A stretch of 64,000 bases of DNA from NCBI GenBank assembly GCA_019633425.1, contig WSUB01000009.1:62001-126000 (forward strand). The letters are read 5' to 3'. The notes under the pieces were generated by a model, which was not told where the DNA came from, did no database searches, and saw only the letters and a list, made by a program, of their open reading frames with translations. Shown piece after piece: positions 50,301 to 62,168 of the stretch. Each line of letters starts with the position of its first letter. Within the stretch, counting starts at the first letter, position 1. The position numbers were made by a program, and so were the translations under genes. Source of the stretch: Tulasnella sp. 424 (lineage: Eukaryota; Basidiomycota; Agaricomycetes; Cantharellales; Tulasnellaceae).

Positions 50301-51395
50301 CGGCTTCCTCCCCGACCGCTGGCAATTTTCCTTTCACAACTGTCGTTACAATCTCCCCCATAGTACGGAGTTCTTCGAACGGAACTCTGCCGGTGAAGAT
50401 CTATAGCAGAACCGTACATGTGAGCAGAAGGCGGCGAAGAGTCTCTAGCCCATAGTGTACTTACCTCCCAACAGATCCACCCGATAGCCCACATATCACT
50501 GGGTAGATCCTGCACCCCGTTGTTCAACACTTCGGGGGCCGTCCACCGCAAGGAAAATCCAGGTCCCGTTAAAGTGAGCTCCAAGGTTGACGGGTTGAAT
50601 TTGATCTTTAGAAGGTCGTCGATGGCCACTTGGCGAGGTGGATCCGACACACAGTCCTCTGTCGCTGCGTCCGCGACGATTCCTTTAGTCCGGGCAGATC
50701 CAAAATCCGTGATCACCGCGTGGTAGGATGAGTTGACTAAGATGTTCATCTGAAATGCCCATAGATTAGTGCATGCTACTTCGAATGGGTACTTGATGTA
50801 CTCACCGACTTAAGGTCGCCGTGGCAGATCGGAGGTTGTCTTGTATGTAGGTACTCCACCCCATTTATTACATCTTGAATCTAAGTCGACGGTTAATTCG
50901 GATCACTCAACTATAGCACGCACGAAATACGCTTACCAGGGATATACGTTCGGGAATGTCCCATTCGCCTGACGCCAGAAATTCTCGAATGTTTCCGTTC
51001 TCTTCCCAAGGTAAAATGATCCAAGCTTCGCCCTTCGGCATGTCCTCAACAAAACCGACGAATTTGACGATATTTTGGTGAGAAATGCTGGCCATTATAC
51101 AAAGCTCATTGACGAAAGACTAGTGGGGAGCAATCAGAACAATGAATGTAACGTATGAGGACAACGTTACTTTGAAAAACTTTGCCGATTCTTCGGCATC
51201 TTCATGATTCCATTGGAGTTTCTTTATCGCGAACTTCCTCTCAAGGATCGTTTTCAGGAAACTTTCAGGGACCCATGTCGCGATTTCTTCAGGATGAATG
51301 ATAGTTCCAACGACAATGGTGCCTTGCCCGCCTTTTGCCCCGGGTTCAGTTTCTATTATTTTGATTCTCTCTGGGTCGATTCGGCGCCAGGACAT
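47396..51395 (-). CDS. protein kinase fused to a long TPR array
   Basis: Starts MSWRRIDPERIKIIETEPG; the frame further upstream is blocked, so this ATG was chosen. Kinase features: Gly-rich GAKGGQGTIVVG, catalytic Lys in FAIKKLQW, NELCIMASISHQNIVKFVGF, the loop CHGDLKSMNILV, ITDFGSAR, and WTAPEVLNNG with SDMWAIGWICWE. All catalytic residues are present; the HGDLK form places it near the TKL/RGC-like fungal kinases. After a linker (PSTTPSGHTSGDAKVRSAALLQELG) come about 21 TPR units of 40 residues, the first eight almost identical (GTANALGGLGEIYRSQSRNQ). The gene ends GLFRS. TPR units bind partner proteins; near-identical arrays suggest a sensor or scaffold. The product is about 1,200 residues, and repeat number is uncertain because of an N gap. 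Function unknown. Confidence 0.83.
47560..49990 (-). repeat. tandem 120-bp (40-residue) TPR-coding repeats
   Basis: About 21 direct units of 120 bp. Units between roughly 49020 and 49960 are nearly identical at DNA level, while those below 48300 are diverged. Alternating variants (REAH/REAY with GEIY/GGIY) show that blocks of 240 bp (about 49500-49739 and 49740-49979) were copied as pairs. Confidence 0.85.
48776..48783. other. assembly gap of 8 N inside the repeat array
   Basis: Eight N replace what in other units is about 41 nt. The difference (33 nt) is a multiple of three, so the frame is kept, but the true number of repeats may differ. Confidence 0.95.
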
Positions 51396-54300
51396 TCCGT
51401 TGAGAATCTCCCGCTTCAAGGTCCCATCTCAGCGACTATTTCCACCGAATTCGTGTATGGGGAGGACTTACTGCTTTACTTTGGCTTTGAGGCCCCGTGG
51501 AATGGGGTCGCAGGTTGTCCACCATGTCGAGCTAAGTCTTATGCGATTGAAGATAAACAGGCAGAAGGTGGTATGGGACTCTTATTAGGCGAGGGTTTGC
51601 GGCGAAGGAAGACGAGAGGCGGGGACTGTTTGAGGATCAGACCAAAGGTGTGCTTTCTTCCACTCTTTAAAGCCAAGAACGCAACGTACCTAAGCCTCTC
51701 ATGTCTCCAATTGACCATGAGTATTTTTCGCGATACTGCTCGCCCTCGACCCTCTTCTGCCACGTGTTTTCGGCGCAGAAATCGAACAGACATATTCTAT
51801 TCGAGGCTCTACGCCCGTCGATTTACACTGCAAACAACTTTCCTGCCGTGATAGACCCGGCTGTCCGCAGCACAAGCGAGGTGACATGTTTTCGGAGAGT
51901 CATTCAAGGGGTTCTTGAGGCGGGGTAACGGATGGCGTAGGAGGACGTAAGCCAAAACGAACATTCTGCGTTCGAACGCCACTAACCGCACGCTTGCTTT
52001 GTTCGAATTCGCCCTTTGCTCCTCTCGCGGCGCCGATATCAGGTCTCGATCTGTGCAGACCTGTCGTCACAAAGCTCCAATCTATCCTAATCCAAGCCAG
52101 CTTGCCTTCGGGAATTCTCAACGACTGGGGCCGGAGTGATGTCCTGAACCATGCTCGTAGCATCGTACTACATCCCACCACTCAGATCGAATATTTCGAC
52201 AAGAACAGGAGCCCCGATTTCGAACACACGACGCATAAGCCCTCGCACGATCAAACAGGCATTGCTGTGCCGGATACATGCGCGAGCAAGGTGTCGCTCT
52301 GGTTCTTCACGGCACCGAGCTCATCGCATTTCGGCCGTGTTTTGGTGGCTTGTCGCTCGTATGTACAGCCGATGTCAGTGTTGAACGATTACCACCGCCC
52401 CATAGTTTCCCGTGAGTGGGCGGATGCCGGATCGGTCGCTCACGTTCTAGCGAGAAAGTGAGTTGACTAGCTAAATCGGGCAGGGAGGGAATTCGAGGCG
52501 CTCGCTGCTTGAGGGTCAGTCAACCCCTCTGCCCTCATGTTATTTCGAACTAACTCGATGAAACACTCGTAATGAGGAGATAGAGCGCCGTTGCGAGCTA
52601 TTTTACTTTGTAAGCCATACAGACCTGATTGACGAATGTGGTTTGGAATTTGCAGTTGGTCGTTGGCAAATCGTAGCCCGATAGGCTACATATGGCAAGT
52701 ACTTTAACCATGTCGCTCCAACAGAACATTGAAAAAACTCAAATAAAATTACTAACGGTAATATGGGTTTGACCTCGACGAAATATTCTCATGAATGTCT
52801 CAACACCTGGTAACACGATGCTAACAGGGCCCTCCTATACGGAAAAGCGACCTATCCGTTTATGAATAAAAACGGGGTTAAGCGAGCGATTTTCATTCTG
52901 GAAAACTTCTATTGATGTCTATTACACCCTGAGCCACGCGGACTGGGTCAACGGTTTAGGTCGAGACAAGCTTTAGAGAGCGCGCTGTGGAGGCACGGGG
53001 AACATGCGCTCTGTAGCGCCTTGTAACGCCTTTGGAAGGATGGATCATACCGGATCAGTCCAGCTGTGCCCCTCACTAACACCAAGGAGAATCAGCCAGA
53101 TTTCACATAGTCAGAAAGAAGTGCGTTCTTTCAGCGAAGTTCTCCTGAGAAGAAAAAAATCAACTGACGAGAGCCTACCGCATATTGCAAGTCTAATCCT
53201 CCCCAATCGACAGGTCTCATCTGTTCACCAACCAACGACATCTGATGCCCAATTCCGAAGCCGAAAATGTGCTGGACGAGAACGTATCTGGAACAAAGGT
53301 TTTCTCTTTGCACACCGAATAATGCCAACCGGTGGTCAACGGCACATGTGTGCTGTAATTGGAGTGGCTGCGCATACCACGGAATAAAATCGGAATCACA
53401 AGCACCATAAAAGAGAGCATTTCGCGGCATTTCGGGTCATTGCCAGCAATGATCGGCAGCCCAAGTTCGAGAGTGGGTTCAATACAGGGCCTAACCTGGG
53501 GATGCTTAGTGTAGGAAAGTCCAAACGCTTCACTCGCTAGAGGAAGAAAGTTCCAATTCTACTCTCAAAATTCTCCCAACGCCAAGCGTGCGATCCTGTT
53601 TAAGAGTTTCCCCAAGAGAGCGTTTTCAACGATCTCTCATCTTGCCGTTCCTGACGAAGTGCGTGCGCCGCGTGACAAACGTGTAGGGCGCCACTAACCT
53701 TGCTTATTGTTGAGAGCCGGTCACGCAAATATAAATGTTAAGAGATTGAAACTGGGCTCGCTTCATTGGGCCGGGCTGCGCAAACGTTGAAGTTCGGTCA
53801 ATCTCGACCACCGGCCCGAGTTGTGTCGACGAGCTCGAAAATGCACATGGTTAGACGTGTTTTCGGTGCAAGTTGTGACGCGTTGCATCAGCTTCAAAGT
53901 GGGAAAAGGAGTAGATAAGATGCGCCGAGCTATTCCTGTCGTGATTTGTCAACCCGGTCTTACTTTTGATGTCTTGACCTTAGGTTAACGTTCGCACGTC
54001 CTTGCAAGCGGCTCTCAAACGTCTTCTACTACATTCTCAGTGTTTTTCTTTATTCCCCCCCACGAGTTTGCCTTTTATCTCCTGTTAAACTGCATCACAA
54101 ACGATCATGATTTAAGTCTTAGGCGTTTGGCAAATGTACCTTTTTTTGCCCCTTTCGCTCCTCACTTCGTAGTATTCCACTATGCGTAATATGGTATTTT
54201 AGATCTTCTTGACCTTGTTCATGTTGGATACCTATACATCCTTTCCCTTTCCTTGGTTGTCTGTTTGTACATGCAGCTTTGGCGAAGCAATGCCATTAGC

Positions 54301-55998
54301 CGGCGCGATACATTGACTTGCAAGGGGGTGGTATGCGTGGGGGGATCGAGCATGAGCGTCCAAGGCTCCTCGTCATACAGACAGGGCACTCATTGCCGTC
54401 AAAACGTTAAGCTACCGACAGCCGAACACGGCCATCAGGCTCGCTTCTCCAATCCACGGATTCTAACCGCTCACGTCTTTAAAAAAGGGTTATCGTTGTC
54501 CTTCCCCTTTTCAGAATTCGCAAGCCCAGCGAATCCAATGAGCGACATGACTCGTCAAGCTCTACCTTCCATCAGCATTTTGCTCCGTGTTCAAAGTCGT
54601 GTCAAGCACTCCTCCTTCGACACGAGTTGAGTAGGGCCGCTCGACTCGGACGATCTCTCCTCCAGCTACTACCCATTCACCCTACGCCCGCCATCAAGTT
54701 GAACCTGCTTTCAGGGATGCACGTGTAGAGCACATGCCGCAGAGTCTAGCTTAGACTAGCCTGAGGGTCCTGCATAAAGCCCAAATGCCACCTCCACTGG
54801 GTTGGTGACGTACTACGTCGTTCTCAAAGAAGTTAACCACGGAATCGTGTTAAAACCACTCAAAGTGCTGCCCGAGTACTACCAAGCCTGGCAAGCCAAC
54901 TCCATCTCATAAAGGCCTGCAGTCTTGACACTCCGGTTCCAGTATCTCTTTGCTCAGGTGCTTCTTCGCGACAGCGGAAACCTTTCTTGTCGACTTGCAC
55001 GTCTTTTACGTCTCCTTCCGGGTATCACATGTACACAGAGAGCTCGAGCGGACTCAACTACACAGGACTTCTGGTTCACAACCGACATGTTCTGTAGTCT
55101 AGCCCACTCCTCAGAAGGGACACAGTAACGACGGTCGTGTCTGGTGCATAGGAAGATTCGAGAGCGGTACGCCAACAAGGGGAAGAGCTCACATGGAAGT
55201 CCTGGTCGTTTACTATTCGGCTTTAAGGTGGTATGAAGCATGAGGCATGTCGGGCTGTCATCACCACACCGCGAGCCAATCCTTTGATACTTGGCGAAGC
55301 GAAGGATACATGGCCGAGGCTCCACGAGGTTGTCATGTAAGCGTATCTGTTTGGGGAAATGATGAGGGCAGTTCCCTCTGTCCGGGATGCGTCGTTTTCG
55401 GGCGAAATGGAGCGACAGGTTGCGCGCGGCAGACCGTTTGCCGGCGGCGTCTCCTTACTGCGGGGGCTTGGATATTGGTGTGATAGTTGCAGTATTACTA
55501 CAGAAGTGTTAATGAGACCGTTCAACGTGATATATAGTATTTAAGCGAGGGATGTGTAGGGAGAATGGGACGCATTACCATTGTGTAAACCTTGTGGCCT
55601 GTGTTTGTCGCACTTTGATACTTTTTGTTTCCATTGTGGTCTGGCAGTCCATTCTCCAACAATTCCCCCTCCTCCCACACTCCCCCTCCATTGCAGGCCG
55701 TTGACGTCCAAGTCGGTGAACCTCATTTCACCTCACACTCATTCCTTTATCTCTCTCCCTCCCACTCTCTCTGTCACTCTGTCGGCTTGAAGCCATCTAC
55801 GTTCCCTGCAGGTATTTTGGCATTCGTCTCCATTCGGTTGCTTTGCGATTGTCTAACCGGCCATGGTTACAACCAGAACTACGCCCCCAGCAACCGCTTG
55901 TGCACTACCGCATATCTCCTCCCATCTCGCTCGCTCATACGTACGCATCTCAGTCTCTCCTTTTACCAACCTCTTGCCACTCCTTTTTGTAATCGACC
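51396..55998. other. 4.6-kb gene-poor stretch
   Basis: No frame with recognisable motifs or convincing splice structure was found on either strand. The longest (plus 51994-52461, no ATG start; plus 53004-53387; plus 54253-54630) look like chance. About 51396-51550 is probably the 5' UTR of the kinase gene with an intron. The segment 52560-52960 is AT-richer than its surroundings. About 55620-55998 is pyrimidine-rich, consistent with the promoter and 5' UTR of the SH3 gene. Confidence 0.5.
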
Positions 55999-57222
55999 AT
56001 GGCCGACATTTTCCACCGTCCCGATGGTTCAGACTTCCTCAGCCTCAGTTCAGAATTCGCCCAGTTTACCAGCACCTTCTTCAGCCCTCAGCCTACCAGC
56101 GAGACCGACGCTCCTCTCGAATCGGCAACCGACCCCAACAGTCTCTTTACCGACACCCCGCTGTTTACGGAGAGTGCAACGACGACCTCGGCTTCAACTT
56201 CAACGACGACCTCTGACACTTCAACCTCGACTCCGGTAACCACCACCCCAGTCTCCAGTCCTACTACTTCTCCCTCTGCCACTTTCTCCATGACGTCGAA
56301 TACTTCCGCCGCACCGTCAAGTACCGATTCTGTCATTGCTGCAAACGCCGAAGCTAGCACCAGCTCGAAATCCGGCGCAAGCCCAGCAGCGATTGGTGTC
56401 ACCGTCACCCTTCTCATCCTTGCCGCCTGTGGAGCCGCCTTGTTCCTCTTCCGTCGACACCAGAGGAATAAGCGTCTCGCTCGACGACACACGTGGCAAA
56501 TGCCGGTCGGTTCACCAAAGCCGCAACCAATGATGTTCGATTTGGAGAAATCTTCGTCGGATGGGCATGCTGCTCTAATGGACAACTTCGAGACAATCGA
56601 CATTGACGAGAAGCGTGGTCCAACGCCTCTCCCAGACGAGGTCAGGCTACACTCTGTGCCAGTCAAGCTACCAACACCTCCCGGCGCGCTTCATCCATCT
56701 GGTTTCGCCCCTCCGCGTCTGCCTTCACCGCCTCCAATGGAGATGGCCGGCGCCAACGGTTCACCGGTTCACATTGGAGTAGAGGCACCTTCGTTCGGAT
56801 CTGGAGGTCAATTACCATTGATCACCTCGACACCCTTCTCAGCAACCGTCAGCATCCCCCGTTCTTCCGTAACTGCATCCCTGAATTCCGCCATGAACGC
56901 CCAAGTCTCTCACGGCACCCTTGTGGTCGTCGCCCGCACTTTCGTACCCACTTTGCCAGATGAACTTTCTATTCAAACTGGAGAACAAGTTCGCATTATC
57001 ATGAAGTACGATGATGGATGGGCTCATGTGGAAAGGCTACGCTCTGGAGCTGGGGAGAATGGTGTTGTGCCGATGGAATGTTTGGAAGCTCCTTCAGGAG
57101 GCTACGCTCCTGTTTTGCCTCAAGTTTTCTCCGGATCCGGATTAACTCAGGAAGCTGTCGAGAGCTGGCGATTGAGTAAACGCAAGTCGTCGCTTCACCC
57201 AGTTGGACCGGCGATGTATTAG
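55999..57222 (+). CDS. single-pass membrane protein with C-terminal SH3 domain
   Basis: Single-exon frame of 407 residues starting MADIFHRPDGSDFLSLSS, with no obvious signal peptide. Residues about 40-125 are a Ser/Thr-rich, probably O-glycosylated ectodomain. A membrane span follows at about 133-153 (IGVTVTLLILAACGAALFLF) and then a basic stop-transfer RRHQRNKRLARR. The cytoplasmic part is Pro-rich (LPTPPGALHPSG, LPSPPPMEM). An SH3 domain lies at about 312-370: VVVARTFVPTLPDELSIQTG, VRIIMKYDDGWAHVER, ENGVVPMECLE. The layout resembles fungal Fus1-like cell-surface or cell-fusion proteins; SH3 binds Pro-rich partners. Orthology is not proven. Confidence 0.8.
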   Translation: MADIFHRPDGSDFLSLSSEFAQFTSTFFSPQPTSETDAPLESATDPNSLFTDTPLFTESATTTSASTSTTTSDTSTSTPVTTTPVSSPTTSPSATFSMTSNTSAAPSSTDSVIAANAEASTSSKSGASPAAIGVTVTLLILAACGAALFLFRRHQRNKRLARRHTWQMPVGSPKPQPMMFDLEKSSSDGHAALMDNFETIDIDEKRGPTPLPDEVRLHSVPVKLPTPPGALHPSGFAPPRLPSPPPMEMAGANGSPVHIGVEAPSFGSGGQLPLITSTPFSATVSIPRSSVTASLNSAMNAQVSHGTLVVVARTFVPTLPDELSIQTGEQVRIIMKYDDGWAHVERLRSGAGENGVVPMECLEAPSGGYAPVLPQVFSGSGLTQEAVESWRLSKRKSSLHPVGPAMY

Positions 57223-58221
57223 CGTCCCGCGAAGTTCGTTTAACATAAGGGTGAGTTCGTCGCTCCCTTTTCATGCCGGTGTCTAATTTATCCTTGTATC
57301 TGACTGGCTCTTCGGAATATTTAGACGTCCGACGCGGCAGCTGTTTGTCCCAAAATACCCCATGGTCGTTGTAGAATGTAAAGAGGTTGCAAAACTTTCA
57401 CCTTGGGACTCTTGCCCTACCTTTATCATCTTTTCCTTCTTTTACCTCCCCCTCATCTTTCTTCCTTCCAGGATACCCGGGCAAAAGCAGCGCTGGTCCG
57501 GTGGTCCGCTTCTCGTAATTGTTTTTCTCCTTACTTCTTTTGGTTGCCTTCATGGTTACCCGAACTTTTTACCCCCGCTTTTTCCTCTTCTTCATCCTTG
57601 CGCAATCCTCGATATCGTCCCCTTCTTTGCGTTTCCAAAGAAGACTCTCGACTGGTTTGTTGTACGATCGTCGTTTGGAGAAGTTGTTCGGCGTTTGTGT
57701 ACATAGTTTTCGCTCTCGCTCGCTGCAGCTGCCAGTGGCAGCCGCTCGCTCCCATCTCCATGGCGTATTTTTTGCCACTCCTTCGTACCAACCAGTCTGA
57801 TATTGTTATTATTCTTTTTTTGTGGAATGTAAAAGGTCGGTAGTTTGCGCCTTTTTTCTGCCCCTCTCGCTGTATACAGTTCGAAGTATAAAAGAATCGT
57901 TCTATGCCGTCTTGGATGTGCGGGCGAAGTGTGGCGCTGAACACAACCGGGGACTGTCTACTTGCGGCAGGCTGGCTCAACCTCCGAAGGGGTATGAACG
58001 CAACCTATGTTCCCGGTGCTTCAATTTGGTCCCTGTCTGATTCTCCGGTGAGGCCTTTCCATCTGCCCTTGGATAGAATACTGATACGACCCGAGTTAGG
58101 AGCGAATTGGTTTTCGTGAGGAACTGGTGGCGGTGCCCTTCGCACGGCCAGATTTTGGATTATTACTCTCGAATCCATCGACTTATCCAAACCCGCGAAC
58201 CAGTTAACAAACGAGCGCAGA
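57223..58221. other. intergenic, T/C-rich
   Basis: About 1 kb with strong plus-strand pyrimidine bias (57410-57900) that produces hydrophobic chance frames. It is likely 3' UTR of the SH3 gene followed by the NAA20 promoter. Confidence 0.45.
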
Positions 58222-59093
58222 ATGAGCGTCCTAAGACCTTTCAAAGCTGATGATCTCTTCAAATTTAATAACGTGTAAGGATTGGAACCCTGTCCGATGT
58301 TTCTTGGAAAGCTTATATGAGCTTTCTCGTATCAGGAACCTGGACCTTTGGACCGAGACAGTACGTTGAAGAATCCTCCCAAACCAGGAACCGTTACTTA
58401 TGGCGGTTTCCTCATGCAGTACAGCATCTCGTTCTACTTGAACTACTTGGCGCGGTGGCCAGACCTTTGCCTCGTCCAGGAAGCACCGAACGGTAAGATG
58501 ATGGGATACGGTGAATCTTGCAATCCGGTATATGTCACGTCCGAACATCGATGGCTAACTGTAAATTCCTGCAGTCCTCGGAAAAGCCGAAGGTCATAGC
58601 CAAGAGTGGCATGGACATGTTACGGCCATCACTGTGGCACCTGAATACCGACGACTAGGTCTGGCCAGGAAGATGATGGATGAGCTTGAGAGGATATCAA
58701 CGGAAGTATACAACGGCTACTTTGTGGATCTCTATGTCAGGTGAGTGGGGCCTGCGAAATGGGATTCAACGGTGCTGATTCCTGGGTTGACGGGGCACTC
58801 TCAGATGCGCCAATATCCTGGCAATAAACATGTACGAAGGGATGGGATACAGCGTGTATCGTCGAGTCGCACAGTACTATACCAAATTACCCCATGAGAA
58901 GGGAGGGAGAGATCAGGAGGATGCCTTTGGTACGTGATTCACCAACCACGGATGCTAAGAAGCTCTCCTGAACGATGCTGACGCCTCGCCTCGCTTGACA
59001 GACATGCGTAAACCGCTACCACGAGATACAATGCGGAGATCAGTTCGGCCGAACGGACGGGAGATAATCATAAGTCGGGACCAAGCGCCATGA
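58222..59093 (+). CDS. NAA20: N-terminal acetyltransferase B catalytic subunit (Naa20/Nat3)
   Basis: Starts MSVLRPFKADDLFKFNN. A 25-nt exon (58336-58360) encodes NLDLWTET, then YSISFYLNYLARWPDLCLVQE, MMGYVLGKAEGHSQEWHGHVTAITVAPEYRRLGLARKMMDELE, and YFVDLYVRCANILAINMYEGMGYSVYRRVAQYY. RRLGLA is the acetyl-CoA-binding R/QxxGxG/A loop of the GNAT fold. An exon near 58999-59093 gives MRKPLPRD...EIIISRDQAP. The enzyme, with an auxiliary subunit, acetylates cytosolic protein N-termini starting Met-Asp/Glu/Asn/Gln at the ribosome. The fit to the family is close over the whole length. Confidence 0.93.
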
Positions 59094-59674
59094 GGCTGCG
59101 GCTAGTTTCTCGTTAATCGAAGCCTCCCCATGCACCTTGTAATTCAACCCTTCTGAATATACTTCGATCTGGAACGAAAATACAACCACGGCAAGAGAAA
59201 GTGAAGAGCAATCGGAGAGTAGTAGTATTAAACAATCGGAAAAATGGACAATAATGCAAGGAGAAAAAAAAAGCGAACGGCGAATGCAAGACGATACACG
59301 ACAACGGAAACGATTTCGACGAAAGCATAGTCAGGCACATGAGTGAGACGGGTGTTGTAGTAGAAAGCGGCATAGTCATAGCAAGGGGAACAACCGCATG
59401 AACGCAGAAGCTTCCTGAAGCCCCGGTGAGTCCGTAGGGAAGGGAAAGCAATGTCCATGCATACATGCCGATAAGCCTTTAGTGCACGGATGATGGTGAA
59501 CCAGCGCGGCTCGACGCAAATGAAGGCCTAGGTCGGATTGGGAGGCAAATGCTGTTACGAGAAGGAGTCGGAGAAGATGAAGACGACCTCAACGTGCTTG
59601 GAGTTGGATCGCCGCGTCGGAGCAGGTCTTTGACGTATCTCAATAGTTCACGACTCTACGCAAGCAGCACGAGG
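59094..59674. other. convergent intergenic region
   Basis: Holds the 3' ends of NAA20 and the Rsm1-like gene. A short 3' exon of the latter may lie at about 59635-59520 (minus). An A-rich tract is near 59260. No other gene is seen. Confidence 0.35.
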
Positions 59675-61953
59675 CTACGTCAGTATGGACGTTCCAACAC
59701 GGAATTTCGACCTTGTGCTTACCCCGTCTTTCGTTTTCTTCACGTTTTCCACTATCTTCTCTACTCCGCCATTGACATGTGTGTCCTCCGACTCATCGAT
59801 CTCCATGTCAGCCTCGATTGGTCTTGAGCTTGGGCCATCGACTTCCATTGAGTTTGGCGAGGAAGAGCCGGTTGCGTGACCCGCGTCGCTCTCGGCCGAC
59901 GGGACAGCAAAGGAGACATTGGTACTTCGTCCACCGACGCTCGGCCGCCTTGCATCTTTCCTCATCGCTGAAACCGTCTGCGCCGTCGAGCCCGTCCTTC
60001 TGAACCTAAGACCCATCCCAGCACGCCCAACCAGCGTTAAAAGGGCTTTCCACCCTTCAACCGGCTGATTGCTTTCAGGTTTGGACCTCACGGACCCGCC
60101 ACTCAGCAGGGCGTTTGATAACGAGGAGGAAAGACTCTTTCTGAGGGACCCTCCTGATCCCACACTTGCACTCCTTGCAAGTGGTGCGCGCGCCAAGGGC
60201 TCTGAAAAGACTGGGACCGGGACGATGGTGGACTTTGTCACGTAAGGGCAATAATTCCGGTGCTCTTTCACGACGTCCAGTGATCGAGCGGGGAATGTTT
60301 CGGTGCTGGGTGCCGCCTCTCCTTCCCCTACGGACGGCGCTTGGCCAGCGACGCTGACTGTCGACTCGTTCGTCGCAGCCTCGGACTTGAATGACCACAG
60401 GCCGACCCGACGAAGGCAAAATTGACAGTGCAAAACGGAGTTGATCGGGGATCCTTCTCTGACACCCTCCAGCGCGCTGCCCATGCTCCCCCCACTTGGA
60501 TTTCGCCGCGCACTACCCTGACGACTTTCCGCCAACGTCGTGCTCCCGCCGCTGAGGGTTCGTATGCTGACGGGTTTTGGCGGGGAAGAGTATGGCTGGG
60601 GTAGAAACTCGGATGAACCACGTGCCTGAACAGGCATAGATAACCGAAAATCTGAGCGAGCTGCAGCGCCGAAGTGTTGGCCGGACGCTCGAGACAAGCT
60701 AACTGCGTGGCGAAGGGTGGTGGCGCCCGCAGTGGGGGGCATCGGGGATGGTGTGGTTGCACGCGAGCTTAACGGCGTTGTCCCTCTCGAGTAAGTTCCA
60801 TGATAGGATGTGGCAGTGGAAGCTGGCGAGGAAGGATATGGGGCGTTGTCCCAACCGAAGAGAGCGAGGATGATGGCCGTTTCCGAGGGAATCGCAACCG
60901 GTTCGGATGGTACCGTTTCTGGCTCGTCGATTTGTTGCGGTGGAGGAGGGTCATCAGTCGCGTCATCCGCTTTTGAACGTTTGCGCTCCTCCGTGACAGC
61001 CACAAGTTTTACTGTTTCCGTCAAGGACGACACTTCCTTTGATGTCTGGATTTCAAAAAGCAAAAAGCGTGTACGTGAGCCAACGCTGCTCGTGCGCGCG
61101 CGCGCGATTAGAAGGCTGATGTTCCTTACCAAAGGGTGCCTCACGTGTAGGCCAGTCACTAATGGCGTAAGAACGTCCGCTCGAGATTTTATCTCCTTCG
61201 CCAGAGCTGATGGTGCCTTGAGCGGTATGTGATAGACCGAATCTAAAGTGTAACCGAAGACAGGTGTGGGAGAGAAGAGTGAGCGATACGGTCCTCTCTT
61301 CAGGTCCTGTCGCGTGTTTGACGCGTGATGTCCGAGGGACGTGCAAGTTGGGGAAAAACTCACCGTCACACTGCGCCTTCTTCCACGGGCAGAAATCCTT
61401 GTGATTCGACACGAGTCCGACGCGCTGCTTCTCGACGAGGGTGGTGGCAGCGTCTCTGCTGGTCATGCCAGAGGTGGTTGCGAGGACCCATGAGGAGGTG
61501 CAGTATCCACAAACAAGACGCTCTTTGCCGTCGTTCACCCAGCCGGCTTTCGCCGCTGCGACCGCATCGATCTCCGGCGGCTTGTCGCGATAGGTAGTGA
61601 TCTTGAACGTAGCGAGTCGAGCGAGAAAGTCTTCGGATGATTCGGGTCGGTATGGCGGCTTTGAGGCGAGAGCGTACGGCGAGGAAATTGTTCGGGTGGT
61701 AGCTTTGGACGCGCTACTTGATCGGAATATCTTGTATTTTGATAATGAAGCGTATATGGATGAGGTCCGTGAGGTGTTGGGACGCTTTGAAGGGGAGGTT
61801 TCTGGAGCGTCATGAGATGAAGATGCCATGGCGCTGTCTAGGTTGCTTATAGCGTCGTCCAGCTTTCGCTTTTGAAAGGGAAAAAGGCGTGTCAGCTGGC
61901 TGGCCATCTGTCAGTGCACCTGGTTGCCCCACCTTGGTTATTCTTGAGGACAT
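59675..61953 (-). CDS. C3HC zinc-finger protein, Rsm1/NIPA (ZC3HC1) type
   Basis: MSSRITK at 61953 splices to RKLDDAISNLDSAMASSSHD. The first zinc-finger part follows: FLARLATFKITTYRDKPPEIDAVAAAKAGWVNDGKERLVCGYC, SNHKDFCPWKKAQC. After an intron come SVYHIPLKAPSALAKEIKSRAD and a long Ser/Pro linker, then the second module HCQFCLRRVGLW (about 60420) and HRNYCPYVTK (about 60250), WKALLTLVGRAG, and GVEKIVENVKKTKDG. The two modules (CxxC...HxxxC) match fungal Rsm1 (mRNA export) and animal NIPA/ZC3HC1 (nuclear basket). The 3' border is uncertain: a GTAAGC donor follows KDG, so a short last exon may extend to about 59520; the coordinate given is the unspliced stop. Confidence 0.78.
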
Positions 61954-62168
61954 GGCTACGAAGAGACTATGAACAGAGTCGTAGCGGGAGGTCGTGCACG
62001 GGGAAATTGGGGTGTGGTGGCTCCGTCCACTTTCCAACTCTTTCCGCGCGCCGCAAATTCGACGTTCACGGTTCGACTGGGCAGTCCGGATTCCAAACAC
62101 ATCTCCCTCCTCTCCTCCCTTGGCATTCCCTTTCTCTCCGCCCACCACCAACGCCACCCCTTTCAAGA
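61954..62168. promoter_or_regulatory. divergent promoter region, Rsm1-like / Vma9
   Basis: A 215-bp gap between opposite start codons, with a CT-rich leader (about 62100-62160) before the Vma9 ATG. Confidence 0.4.

Noticed and set aside
51994..52461. 155-codon plus frame in the gene-poor stretch
   Set aside because: It begins at TTG rather than ATG and has no recognisable motif, and another frame over the same bases is equally open. Not supported as a gene.
57362..57843. Plus frames rich in Phe/Leu resembling membrane proteins
   Set aside because: The region is strongly pyrimidine-biased and the frames lack splice support or conserved motifs; it is treated as UTR.
61086..61105. Short CG dinucleotide run
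   Set aside because: A brief simple repeat within the intron/exon border area of the Rsm1-like gene, with no larger structure.
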